DNA from: Jaapia argillacea MUCL 33604
Taxonomy: Eukaryota; Basidiomycota; Agaricomycetes; Jaapiales; Jaapiaceae
DNA: 64,000 nt
Direction of reading: 5' to 3'
NCBI GenBank assembly: GCA_000697665.1
Contig: KL197719.1
Span: forward strand, 877,968-941,967
The notes under the pieces were generated by a model. The model was not told where the DNA came from. It saw only the letters and a program-made list of their open reading frames with translations, and made no database searches. A program made the translations under genes and the position numbers. Shown one piece after another: positions 1-10,282 of this stretch. Each line of letters starts with the position of its first letter. Position 1 is the stretch's first letter.

Positions 1-1
1 T

Positions 2-1513
2 CAACCTGTACAGCAACCCGGTAATCCAGGTGGATTCCTTGGTCGGCTCTTTGGAATACCCCCACAGCCTCAGAATGCTGGTGGTCAATTTGCACCACCT
101 GGTGCTCCACCCGCAGCAGGAATTGTGCCGGGTCAGATTCCAGCCGATCTGGGATGGCAACATGTGCCCCAGATGGTACATCACCAGCCCGTTTTACACG
201 CCCCTCCTATGTTTCAAGGATTTTATGGCCCTGGCGGCATTTGGCAGCCGTGGGGAATGGACGCCCAATGGTTTGCACAAGCTCCGGGGCAAGTGCCACA
301 AGGTCTCGGACAAGCACAGCGTCAAGGGACGGAAGCACCCCCGGCGACATCTGCCAATCCCCCTGCCACGTCAGCAGTCGGTGTTTCCATGACCCCGACG
401 CCCACACAAACCGCACCTGCCGGATATTCGTCAGCTACCACGGACTCGGCACCGCAAATGAACGCAAATGACGGGACCTCGACTCCAAGAGATGCCGCAG
501 CCCTTGCGGCCATGCGTCGTTACAATTCTTCCCGACCTGCAGGCCTATCTTCCGATTCACGCAGTACCTCCTCAACCTCAGTTGGAAAATCTACATCGGT
601 TGAGATATCAAGCTCAACTTCTGCTGCTTCTCAACCCCAACCAAATATATCGACGTCGACCTCTGATCCCTCTACTTCTCAACCACCTCCTCCGGCCAGT
701 ACATCGGCACCGAATGGAATTCCTCCGTCAACAGATGTCAACCACGAAATGAGACCAGAAATCCCTCCACTAATCCCTCTTTATGATTTTACGCCCTACC
801 CTCGCTACGCTCAATCCCCCTTCACACCCCCTCCTTATGGAGGTCCAATGCCATCTCAACGACCAACTACTACAGCTCATGGACAACCAGGGACATCCCA
901 AACACAAGCTGGTCCTGGATCCGGTTTTCGAACACCGTTCCGTGCCCCTCCAGCATCATACTTTTCGTCATCTCGACTACTGAACGCTGTCCAACAGCGA
1001 GCCGCTGGCACAGCTCCAGCTTCCAGACCCTCCTTGTCTCGATTGCCCGAAACACTTACCGACGAACAACTCGGAAGGTTGGATTCGCTGACAAGAGACG
1101 CGATCGACGAGAGAATCAGGGTGCTTGAGGGAGTATCGGGGGCGGTTTCTCGGTGCGTTGAAGAATTGATGAGGGTCAGGAGCATTTTGCCTCCCAGAGC
1201 AGATTCACGGGACTTCACTCGATCTCGAGCTGGTTCCTCAAGTTCCCACCCTAATCCCACGGCGACCACGCAGGCCGACCCCGCGGCTCCGAGGAGTGTA
1301 GCATCCCCACCTCCAGAACACGAGGGGAACGGAATCATTGGGACAGCCGAGCTGGATGATCTGTTGGCGACTGCCCGGGAAGCTTTACGAGAGGCGAAGC
1401 TTGATGAAGCCATTCAAAGTACTGCGGACCTGACGGTTGGTGAGTCCTCGTCGCAAGCTGCACCTGTAGCACAGGATGAGGCCACCGGCGATTCCGAGGA
1501 GGGTACAAAATAG
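2..1513 (+). CDS. HRD1: E3 ubiquitin ligase HRD1 (synoviolin), C-terminal part
   Basis: The frame is open from the left edge to a TAG at 1511-1513 (503 codons), so this is the 3' end of a gene cut by the window. The visible part is a long Pro/Ser/Thr/Gln-rich disordered tail. Near residues 340-400 is a helical block with RLDSLTRDAIDERIRVLEG and SRCVEELMRVRSILP, which I recognise as the conserved C-terminal helix of fungal Hrd1; human SYVN1 has a comparable helix after its Pro-rich tail. The membrane segments and RING finger would lie upstream, outside the window. Hrd1 is the ER-membrane ubiquitin ligase of ER-associated degradation. A stretch beginning GGFLGRLFGIPP near the edge fits the segment after the RING. 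The gene is convergent with AIM41, about 100 bp away. The assignment rests on one conserved block, so another RING ligase remains possible. Confidence 0.6.
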   Translation, partial: QPVQQPGNPGGFLGRLFGIPPQPQNAGGQFAPPGAPPAAGIVPGQIPADLGWQHVPQMVHHQPVLHAPPMFQGFYGPGGIWQPWGMDAQWFAQAPGQVPQGLGQAQRQGTEAPPATSANPPATSAVGVSMTPTPTQTAPAGYSSATTDSAPQMNANDGTSTPRDAAALAAMRRYNSSRPAGLSSDSRSTSSTSVGKSTSVEISSSTSAASQPQPNISTSTSDPSTSQPPPPASTSAPNGIPPSTDVNHEMRPEIPPLIPLYDFTPYPRYAQSPFTPPPYGGPMPSQRPTTTAHGQPGTSQTQAGPGSGFRTPFRAPPASYFSSSRLLNAVQQRAAGTAPASRPSLSRLPETLTDEQLGRLDSLTRDAIDERIRVLEGVSGAVSRCVEELMRVRSILPPRADSRDFTRSRAGSSSSHPNPTATTQADPAAPRSVASPPPEHEGNGIIGTAELDDLLATAREALREAKLDEAIQSTADLTVGESSSQAAPVAQDEATGDSEEGTK

Positions 1514-1610
1514 AGTTGAGCGGTAGCGATCGTATTGCTTTGTGCATTGTTTTCGTATTAGCAAGATCTGTATACTATGCAAACATCCCATTGGCTGCAC
1601 CCCGGTATAA

Positions 1611-2429
1611 TCAACTGCGTGGGACGGGCACCGACTTCTTGAGTCGTTCCAGTCGTTCCCTCACTAAATATCCATCAACCATTGCCCGGTCGGTGGTTGA
1701 GTAGAATCTGGGATAGATGTTCTTGAAGGCGACTTCGGAGTTTCGGCCGTGCTTAACCATAAGATCGTCGTAGGCTTCTTTCAGAAGGACGTCGATTTGT
1801 TCGGCGGAGAGACGAGGGGGGAAGAATTGAAGGAGAACTTCGGCCTCCTTGGTTTCTTTCCCTGCCAGTTCAGTTCGCGAAGCTTTTGTGAACTCCTCTG
1901 CAGCCTCCACCTACAAATTTTGAGACTATTGTCAGTGCGATGTGCCGATAGCGACAGGAAGTGGACGCACTCGGCGGAAGTATGCTCCACGAATCACCGA
2001 GAAAATATCCCTCGTAGGGAGCGTCTTTCCCTTTTTGTCTTGCGTCTGAATCTCAGCAATGACGGACTGGTAATCGTTGTTGAATGCACGAGATTGCAGG
2101 AACCCTCGCAGACCACAGTGAACTTACGCGAAGCAAGGTGGAGGTGAAAGTATCTTTGCTCTATATGAAGGACATGACATGAACAAAGGTTAGAAAGCAG
2201 AGGGGTTGGCACTTTACCTTCATTGCTTTCTTCACCTCCTCATCCAGGATGGCACGGATATCTGGAAGGAAAGAGGTCAAACGGGCGATGACACCCGACG
2301 CGAAAGTCACTCACTGGAATCGGGTTGAACGGCCAGGCCTCGGACCTGCTGCAACACGGACCACCGTAGAGCATTCGAGGGACCAGCAGACCTCAAAGGA
2401 CGGAGAACAGATGCGCGGAGGACGTTCAT
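1611..2429 (-). CDS. AIM41: AIM41-type mitochondrial GatB/YqeY domain protein
   Basis: Five exons (2429-2315, 2261-2218, 2160-2128, 2066-1971, 1910-1611) join in frame to give 195 residues. The start MNVLRASVLRPLRSAG is Arg/Ser/Leu-rich without acidic residues and looks like a mitochondrial presequence (about residues 1-38). The rest is a YqeY fold: IRAILDEEVKKAMK, then SKDTFTSTLLRSVIAEIQ, then a helix pair FRRVEAAEEFTKASRTELA and KETKEAEVLLQFFPPRL. YqeY domains resemble the tail of GatB amidotransferase; yeast Aim41 is a mitochondrial protein whose exact job is unclear. Its length matches the family (about 185-200). It shares a 282-bp divergent promoter with QNG1. One internal exon is only 33 nt. 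Family call is firm, function is not. Confidence 0.85.
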
Positions 2430-2711
2430 AGCTGGGGCAAGCTTTTAGTGAGGTAGTGAAGCTAAACCAAACTTCGTTGAAAAAGTAGACAGCCCACATG
2501 GCAAATGCGCACGTGGATGCCACGCGAGGCTGTAAGAGAGAAGCATTCCCTTTCTCGGCTTGACTCCACCACCTCAAGATTCAAACATGATAACTCATTC
2601 ACCATCGACTGGACCTCAATCGAATCTCCTGCGACCTCGACTTTTGGGATATTTGGCTTCACATCTATCCCAGCAAAAGATTAGATCTCCCAGATCACAG
2701 TCCTGGACGAT

Positions 2712-4152
2712 ATGTCGACCCCAAGCGCCCCATACCCTCCATCTGGTGGATTCATGAATGCAGTCAGAGATTCTTCACGATTGCTAAGACAGAAATCGAA
2801 CATAAAGGTGAGTAGCCTTCATAAACCAAGCTGGAGACAGGAAATTCATTCCCCTTCTCCGGGCGCCCCTCGCCGTTCAACCAATCGACCTTTGCTTGAT
2901 GATAACAGATCGAATCTGACTCCATCAAACGCCTCCTCGTCTCACCAGCCTTCACCACCTCCTTCAAGCGTGTATCAGGCTACCACGGCCTCGCGTTCCC
3001 CCTAAATTTCGTCAACTCCCTAGCCGAACTCAATTTCCTCTCCATCCTCTCCCTACTCAACTTCGCATCGGGGTATCGTGTCCCTCTCCACAAACAATCT
3101 GGTCGCGGAGCATGGGACAGCATTCGTGCACTTTTATTCTCAATGTTTCTCGGCTCCTCGACCGGCTCAGGTGATTTTTTGAGCGGTGAGGGTATGAAAG
3201 CCATCACCGACCAGAAAGTTTCGGAATTGATGGGTTTGAGCGTGCACACCGAGAAACCACATGAGACTATAATTGGGATCACTGTTGGTGAACTGGGTGG
3301 ACCTGCTTACGAGTTGGTCAAACTCGTGACCAAGACGTTGAACGAAACTGGGAACGTTTTGGTCGATGGCGGGTACAAGGATCTCGGGTGTTTCGTCTTG
3401 GAAGCATTGAAGGAAGGAGAAAAAGTCAAGATACAGAAGGGGACGCCCGACGCAGATGTCGAAGTTGTTTTGGAGAGACTTGTTCGCGCCTTCCCTGGCT
3501 TCAGGGATATGGGAGAAGTCGATGGTCAACGTAAGCTTCCCATCTATCGATTCTGCCCTATGGATAGAACAAAGCACCTTGATCTACTGACCAACTTTCA
3601 TCAGCCATCTACTGTTTCAAAAAAGCATTGTTCCTAATCTGTGGTATCACAGTCCGATTTGGTTCGCTATCCAAATCCAAATCACCCACTCCCCCTTTCC
3701 CCATCCCCGACATCACCAATATCCCCATCTGCGCCGACAACGTTATCCCGTCTCTGCTAATATATCTCGGCGTGATCGACCTATCCGAATCACCTGAATC
3801 ACTTTCATCCCTCTTTCCCAAATCCGACCTGGATTCTCTTCTCGCTGTGGACCCCACATCTTCAGCAGTAGAGAAGAAACCCCCCAAAGAGGTACCAAAG
3901 GAAGGCCCCATCCTTACCAACGATCAAGCCTTTATTCTGCGTGCGGCTGCCATTGATACATGCGAGTTAATTGTGGAGCATGCTCGCACGATCGAGGTTC
4001 CCCCTACGCAAGGAGAAGATGGGGAAAGCTTGGAGTGGATAAGGAAGATCAGTTTGCTTGAAATAGATACGTGGCTGTGGGCTGTTGCGAAGGATAGGTC
4101 CGATTACAGGAAGCTGGAGAGGTTTGTGCTTCGGAATACCGTGTTCTTCTGA
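2712..4152 (+). CDS. QNG1: Queuosine 5'-phosphate N-glycosylase/hydrolase (queuosine salvage protein)
   Basis: Three exons (2712-2807, 2909-3530, 3605-4152) join in frame to give 421 residues. I recognise the Q_salvage (former DUF2419) family from AELNFLSILSLLNFASGYR, the GRGAWDSIRALL block, TVGELGGPAYELV, LNETGNVLVDGG, the late SLLIYLGVID block, and the closing DTWLWAVAKDRSDYR followed by ERFVLRNTVFF. The enzyme releases queuine from queuosine 5'-phosphate so that it can be put into the tRNA wobble position. Fungi cannot make queuosine and rely on salvage. The length matches the family (about 330-420) and no target peptide is obvious. An insert of about 45 residues rich in Ser, Glu and Lys (SPESLSSLFPKSDLDS and after) lies before the C-terminal helices. 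Transcription is divergent from AIM41. Confidence 0.88.
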
Positions 4153-4395
4153 TCTTCTGTAGGTATGGCACCCTCGTTTCAGTGATTGCTACGCTGTTTC
4201 AATGAGTATTCGAAGCCGCGGTTTGGTTGTTCGAACAAAATATATAAATGAATGTGAACTGCCTGGTATAATTACATGGACGAGAGATAGCAAAGAAATG
4301 CAAAGATGCGAAATGCAAGATGAAACAAAATGATGATAGAGATGGTGATGAGATAAATAATGTGATGAGCTCCTCCTCCCCAAAGCATCAAGAAA

Positions 4396-7300
4396 TTAGG
4401 GTCGCACAGCCAACAACATCTTCAACTCCCCAATACACTCTCCCAACTTCACCTCAACCTCCTTCGCATTCTCCAACAAGGGTTTGATGTTCTCCGGAGT
4501 CATCGCTAGCGCAATTCCACCAGGACCTTGTGGAAGTGGCGGGTCAATAAGCTGAGGTGGGACGGACCTCACAGAACCAGATTTGCCGCTCTTCCAGAGA
4601 GAATTACGCGACGTGGTTCGCCTTGGACTGGGAGAGGGGATGAGGGATGACCTCCGCTTACTCTTCGAATGATCCCCCTTGGACTGCCGTTGTTGAAGTT
4701 CGAGCTCAGCTGCACTCTCCTCGACGTTTGACAAGCGTGTAGCTCGAGACTGGGAAGCATGTGGAACGGGGACAGGGGATGTTCCGGTCGCTGTCGAAGT
4801 ACCATGTTCACCCCACAAGGACGATTGTGAGGCATTAGGTGGAGTACCCCATAGTCCGCCAGGAGTGATCGGCCTCCCCCCATCCTGTTGGAAATTATAC
4901 GGAGATTTGCCCTTCTTGCCTTTGACAGTCGCCATGCCGTCACTGATGCCGAACGCAACCCCAAGATCAGAGGCGGAATCGATTTCATCCCAGTCCTCAT
5001 CTTCCTCCTCCGCGTCCGTTGTGTTCCGACTATGCCCTGAACCGTTCCCATTGTGGCTGTCGTTGTTAGATGATGTCGATTTCTGGGTCTTCTGTCCGAA
5101 GCGAAAAATCGAAGCGAGGGAAGGTCGACGGGGGGAGGGCCTGTGGTTGTGATGGAATGATGAAGGGATCGGTGGGGTGCCACCAGATTCCTGGCGGTGA
5201 TTATGATGGTGAACATTCTCCTCCCGCAACGACTTCATAGACTCTGGACCTGTACTAGTCTTCGCTCGTCGTCTTTGAGTCGGGACATCAACGCCACTCT
5301 TTGGGTCGTGTTGATCTTGAGGGCTACTGTGCTTATCGTGTGTGTGGCTATGGTGATGGTGGTGGTGGTGATGATGCCCTTGAGCATCGATGCTGCTGGC
5401 ACTGGCCGAGCCAGCTGACGAGCTGTCCAACAACGCGTTCCTCTTCAGAGATCTGAGCATATCTCTCAAACCACTCATACCCATACCCATCCGACTCTGC
5501 CTCCGCTTCTTCTTCGTTGGAGAAGTTCCACCTCCAGTACCACCGGTAACGCCAGACTCCTCAGACGGAAGCGTAATCGTACTCCCCATCGCATCCCCCC
5601 ATCTCCAATGCTTGTTCACAAGTCCAGGGCCTTCCTCAGGGATGTCAAGGTCCTTTGGCTCGGAATTGTTGAGCATGTCACGGAGGAGAGTCAATTGTCG
5701 TTGACTGAGGTCATGTCTGCCAGTGGAAGCGCGCCACCCGAGATTTGGAGCAGCACTGGCAGTAGTACTCACACCACTACTCGTTCCTCCGACGCTAGAT
5801 GTACTAGAACCACCGAGGCCGGGAAGTAGAGGTGGAACGCTCTCGTCACCAGCAAGAGTAACAGCACGCTCTCGGCTCTTCCTGCTCTCACTTGATGCCT
5901 TCGTATTGAGCTGCTGATGAACAGGTTCTTGAGGCGTCTTGCTCGGTGCTGGTGGACCTCCACCCAACTCGATCAATAGCTCTGCGCACTCCCAGGCGAC
6001 TTTGTACTTTGCCTCCAGCACTTGGTAAGCAGACACCCACTGTCTTTGAGCTGAGCTCGAGGTCATGGTAGACGGGGGTGTTGGTTGTGGATTGGTATTG
6101 GATCGCGCACGAGATCCAGGTCGGGGGAGATGAAAGAAGGTAGGCGATGTTGCACGGACAGAAGGGGTTGGACCTCGCTCCTGATGGTGGGTCTCAAGAA
6201 CCGCAAAGACCTCCACGATGAGGGAAGAGTAGATGGATTGTAAATCCTTCAGCTCTGGAGTTGTCGGTCAGTAAGGCACGGTTAGCATCAGGTGTTGGGC
6301 GGAATGAAAGGTCGAAGGAGCCAAGGGGAAAGGTTGATGGAACTGTAGGACGAATGCACTCACTCTCAACGCTTCCAGCAAAGTCTTTCACCATCACCAG
6401 ATCCCTTCTCAGGCCTACTTGAGCTTGGCTGATTCTCGCGGGGATCTTCAGGTCACCCAGCGAGTTTCTCCTCGGCACAGCTCCCGATGCTCCGCCGACA
6501 CTTGAGCCCACAGCAGCTGCTGTGCCCGGAGAATGGGTCGAACGGCCCAATGAGGCAGTGTACGGTGAAGGTGGAAGGACCTTTGGGCTCGCGAAGGTCG
6601 TGCGTGTGGGAGAACCAGGAGGAGCAGGAAGAGAAGGGCGGAGTAGCGCATCGATGCTCGACCCAGAAGTGACCGGAAGGGAATTGGAACCAACCAGTCT
6701 GTTCGATTTCGAAGAATCCGATTGTGCTTTAGGAGGGGACGGAGGTTGGAGTTCAATAGGTGGAAGTAACTGATCAGGAGGTGTTCTCGACATCTCCAGA
6801 TCAGCGGTGAGAGGAGGGAGGGGAGGAAGTTGTGGGATACCGTCACCATCATCGCCGACAATACTTTCAGGGCCAACAGAGCTCTTTCCACGTCTATGCT
6901 TTCCCTTCGCGCCGACAAGACTGATTCTTCTTACCCCACCCATAAAACTCCTACTTCCCTGCTGGTGCTCGCCTTCATGTTCCGCAAGATCCTCTACACT
7001 CGAATCAACACCTCTCGACTTGGACCTCGACCTCGACCCGCTCCTCCTCCGCCCACCCCCACCAGTACCAGTACTAACACTCCTCTGACCAACACCATTT
7101 ATAATACCATTGGTCGAAGGAACAGGGACAGCATTCGTACTCGCAGCTCGGGCAAAAACGCCTCTCGAACTCGGTACCTGCATACTGGTTGGTCTCCTCG
7201 GCGAACCAAACAACTTCTCCCCATTCGCTCCTCCCAAACTCGAACTCATCTTCGGTAAATTGGGTATTGATCGTTTCTTACCATTAGAAGATGGCTTGGT

Positions 7301-8953
7301 AGGCGATTCGGGTGTCCAAGCTCCACTTCTGTCGAAAACGTCGTGGATGGTTAGGTCCTGCGCTGACGATCCTGGACCTGGACCTGACGTGTGCGTGCCG
7401 TGCGTCGTCCCACTCCCGCCAGCATGCCGAAAAAACCAGCTACCCTTGGTAGAAGCCGACGGAGTAGCATCTGCATCCTTGTCATTATCCCTCCCGCGCG
7501 CACTATCCATACTAACGTTCGCATCATTCAACGTGATGTCACCAGGCCCAACACTCATACGTTTCTTACGATTCGGGCCCCATTTTCGATTGAGAGAGCC
7601 GATTCGGGAAAGGAGCGGAGTCTTGTTGGGCGGGGAGGAAGGTGAGGCAACGGGGGAGTGGTCTTGCCGATCGAGTGCAGTCGGAATGGCGATAGGCTGG
7701 GTGGGCGGGCTCGTAGAAAGCAGGAGGTCGGGACTTTGTGGTCGGACGGAAGGTGGATTCTCAGCAACATCCATCATTTCCATCAAATTGCCATCCAAAT
7801 GAGTGGGTCTAGACTTCTTCCTCAACCGCCGACGTTCGCGCTCTCTATGGATGGGTGGACTTGGAGGAAGCATGGCAAGCGCAGAACTCGCGCCAGAATG
7901 GGTTGGTCGTAATGCGAGATGAGCGGTAGAGGAGTAATTCCCGGTTGCGGAATCTCGGCCGGATGTGCTAGTGGGAACGGAGAAGGCAGAGGCTGTTGGA
8001 GAGCGGGGGAATGGGTGAGGATCTCCACCTAAGCCTGATGGAAGAGGAGGGACGGGCGGAGGGGGAGATAGGCGGGCTAGGGGAAGTCCTCGACGAGATC
8101 GCGCAGTTATGGTATGATCTTCCTCCCGATCCGCAAAGCCCAAATCCCCATCGTCATCGTCATCAATGTCATCCTCACCTGACGATTGGTAGTACGAGTC
8201 CGTACGCGCGTGGACAGAAGAATGAGAATGTTTCGACGTCGATGCGTGAGTTGGAGAATCTGCAAAGTCGGCATCCCAGTTCTCGACAGCAGGCTCGTGC
8301 CGTTTAGCTTGCATGTTGGAATGAGTCTGTGGATTGGACGTCTTGCGGTGGTGAAAACGCCTCGGGGACGTTTCCGCAGCTGCGGTGGTATCTTCAAAAT
8401 CGTCGTCCCAGTTTTCGGCTTTGGGAGGGATCCGACGAGGTTTGACAGGTGTGGAAGGGCCAGGCTCGGCCCAGTCTTGGAGTTTGCTGTTGCCAGAGGG
8501 TTTAGAATTTGACAGCGATGACATGTGTTTCGGATTGGAGACATGAGAGTTTGAGTAGCGGGATGTGGTCGTGGAGGCGCCATGATCAGCATTCGGATGA
8601 AAATCGAAATCATCGTCCCAGTTCTCGGAGGCTCCTGGAAGGCAAAAATGTGTTAGTGGCTATCGCACGGTATAATACGCGTCCGCCGAATGAATATGAG
8701 CAAAACAAGATGAAAGATGGGTTTGAGTCGGAGGTGGCGAAATCACGAGCATAGTGTCAGCAAAGAGTAAGCTCTCCATCCTATCAACCCAGACAAATAT
8801 GACGGGTACCAGACACTATGCAACCATCTCAACGAACAAAGATAGCTGATCCTTTCAATACTCTCCACCACCCGACATACGAACATATCATAGTCGAAAT
8901 CTAGAGGAAAAGAACGACTCACCCCCTCTCAAGATCTGTCTGTCAACAGTCAT
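4396..8953 (-). CDS. Large disordered protein with three ENWDxDF motifs, possible Byr4/Bfa1-type scaffold
   Basis: Three exons (8953-8923, 8634-6364, 6254-4396) join in frame to give 1386 residues. The 31-nt first exon (MTVDRQILRG) is followed by a 288-nt intron, unusually long for this window. The motif ENWDDDF or ENWDADF occurs at residues 14-20, 84-90 and 128-134. Most of the rest is Ser/Pro/Arg-rich low complexity with many SP/TP sites. There are two short conserved-looking helical parts, LVMVKDFAGSVEKLKDLQ with SSLIVEVFAVLE (about 750-785) and QWVSAYQVLEAKYKVAWEC, plus a C-terminal helix NIKPLLENAKEVEVKLGE. A run of nine His lies near residue 1060. N-terminal WD-acidic motifs and C-terminal helices remind me of fungal Byr4/Bfa1, the scaffold half of the GAP in the septation/mitotic exit network, but I cannot confirm that. 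A 56-nt GTGAGT...CAG stretch at about 5720-5775 would break the frame if removed, so I kept it as exon. Confidence 0.5.
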
Positions 8954-10282
8954 GGCCAGCGTAAATGTTAGGAAAGCGTAAAGATCGTGTTTGTCGTCGA
9001 GATCGTCGTGCAACGTTGCAGTCGTTCGTCGTCGCCGTCGTTGGTGTTGTCGGTGGCACTTGTGCTTTGTGAATTCAATCAAGGGTCTTCTTCCAAACTG
9101 GGATGTGTCACATGTGACTCCCGCTAGACGTGACATCCGGAACCGACTTTATCTTGCCGGATCGAGACTGCAGTCCTCCATTATAACCGCGAAATCTTGG
9201 CTCCCATGTTCTTTGAACATCCTCTTGCAATCGTCTTGTACCCTCTCGCGTACTCTGTTGTAGGATCACAGTCTCTTTTCCCGAACCTTCTCTGCCTCAC
9301 AAAACTACTTCTTATGGCGTCAGTTTGGAGGTGACCATGCACAAAATAAAATGACATGAATATTTCGTTATCACTCGGCTCCTTCCTTTCGATGCAACTC
9401 ACTGAAACGAGGGCTTAAAGTAACTGGGTCTATTTGATCATGAACGACAAATGACATGGCTCAAGGGGAATGAAATTCTTGCAGTCAACGGTGGCGGGTG
9501 AGGTACTGGTTGCTGCCAAGGATACGAGACTGCGAGAAGGTCGACTGTCGAAGCCTGGAGAAATCTTCAGGGTGAGCTTCTCGTGCGATGATTGGACTAT
9601 TGGACGATTTTGGTCTTGGTTCCACACAACTCTAGCAATTTTGATAACATCAGACTACCTTGTTACGCCACTTGGTCTGCTGCAAGGTCTGCTGAGCTCG
9701 GAAATGAGACTGCGTGTTCACAAACACCGTGTCTAGCCTAACGGGGAGTTCGCTTCGGAGGCGCAATCCACGATGAGGCCGAAGCGATTGATCATCATCC
9801 ACACCCATCCATCTCAACTTGACATCATCCAGAATGGGGTAACCACTTGTTTCGCAGCTTGTCGAAGAGTTTACATGAATCTGGGACCAGTGTAGCCCAT
9901 TTGGAGACAAGGGTAGACACAAGCGGTTATTCTCGGCGAGCTGAGAACTTTGTGATAGGCGACGTGTATCCCGAGCAGCGGAGAGTTGGAGGGAAAAATA
10001 CTGCTGATCCTGACTGAGCTGCGCTGCTGCACGGCTGAGCACGTTCATGATTGGCTCGGTCGCCCAAACTTTTTATAGCAAGCGTAGAGCTCTTCTGCCG
10101 ATATCCTAGCAATTACTATTCTCCTTGCCACCCGTCACTGCCTGTTTTCTGGTCGCTGCTATCGCAGCAGTCCCCCAGGCGACAACCACACCCTCCGAGC
10201 TGTTCTGCGTCCTTTAAAGACGGATTCTGCCCAAGCTTGTCCAGGCCACCAGCCTAGAGCAGCCACAGCAGCCACCAGCAAC
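8954..10282. other. 1.3-kb divergent intergenic region
   Basis: This separates the ENWDxDF protein gene from the NAD kinase gene. Immediately upstream of the former is a CGTCGT/TCGTCG-rich stretch (about 8995-9050). A TTTTTATAGC stretch at about 10068 is a weak TATA candidate for NAD kinase. On the minus strand a 132-codon open frame (10048-9650) has no features I recognise and no good exon partners. I see no RNA gene or repeat. Confidence 0.5.

Noticed and set aside
5720-5775. A GTGAGT...CACTGGCAG stretch in the last exon of the ENWDxDF gene that looks like a 56-nt intron.
   Set aside because: Removing 56 nt would break the frame that continues well on both sides, including the conserved-looking RHDLSQRQLTLLRDM.
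7110-7802. A 230-codon plus-strand frame inside the ENWDxDF protein gene.
   Set aside because: It is the antisense shadow of a Ser/Arg/Pro-rich coding exon; such exons create long open antisense frames.
9650-10048. A 132-codon minus-strand frame upstream of NAD kinase.
   Set aside because: A stretch LRPHRGLRLRSELPVRLD hinted at a dynactin p62 motif, but neighbouring sequence does not match that family and no exon partners were found.
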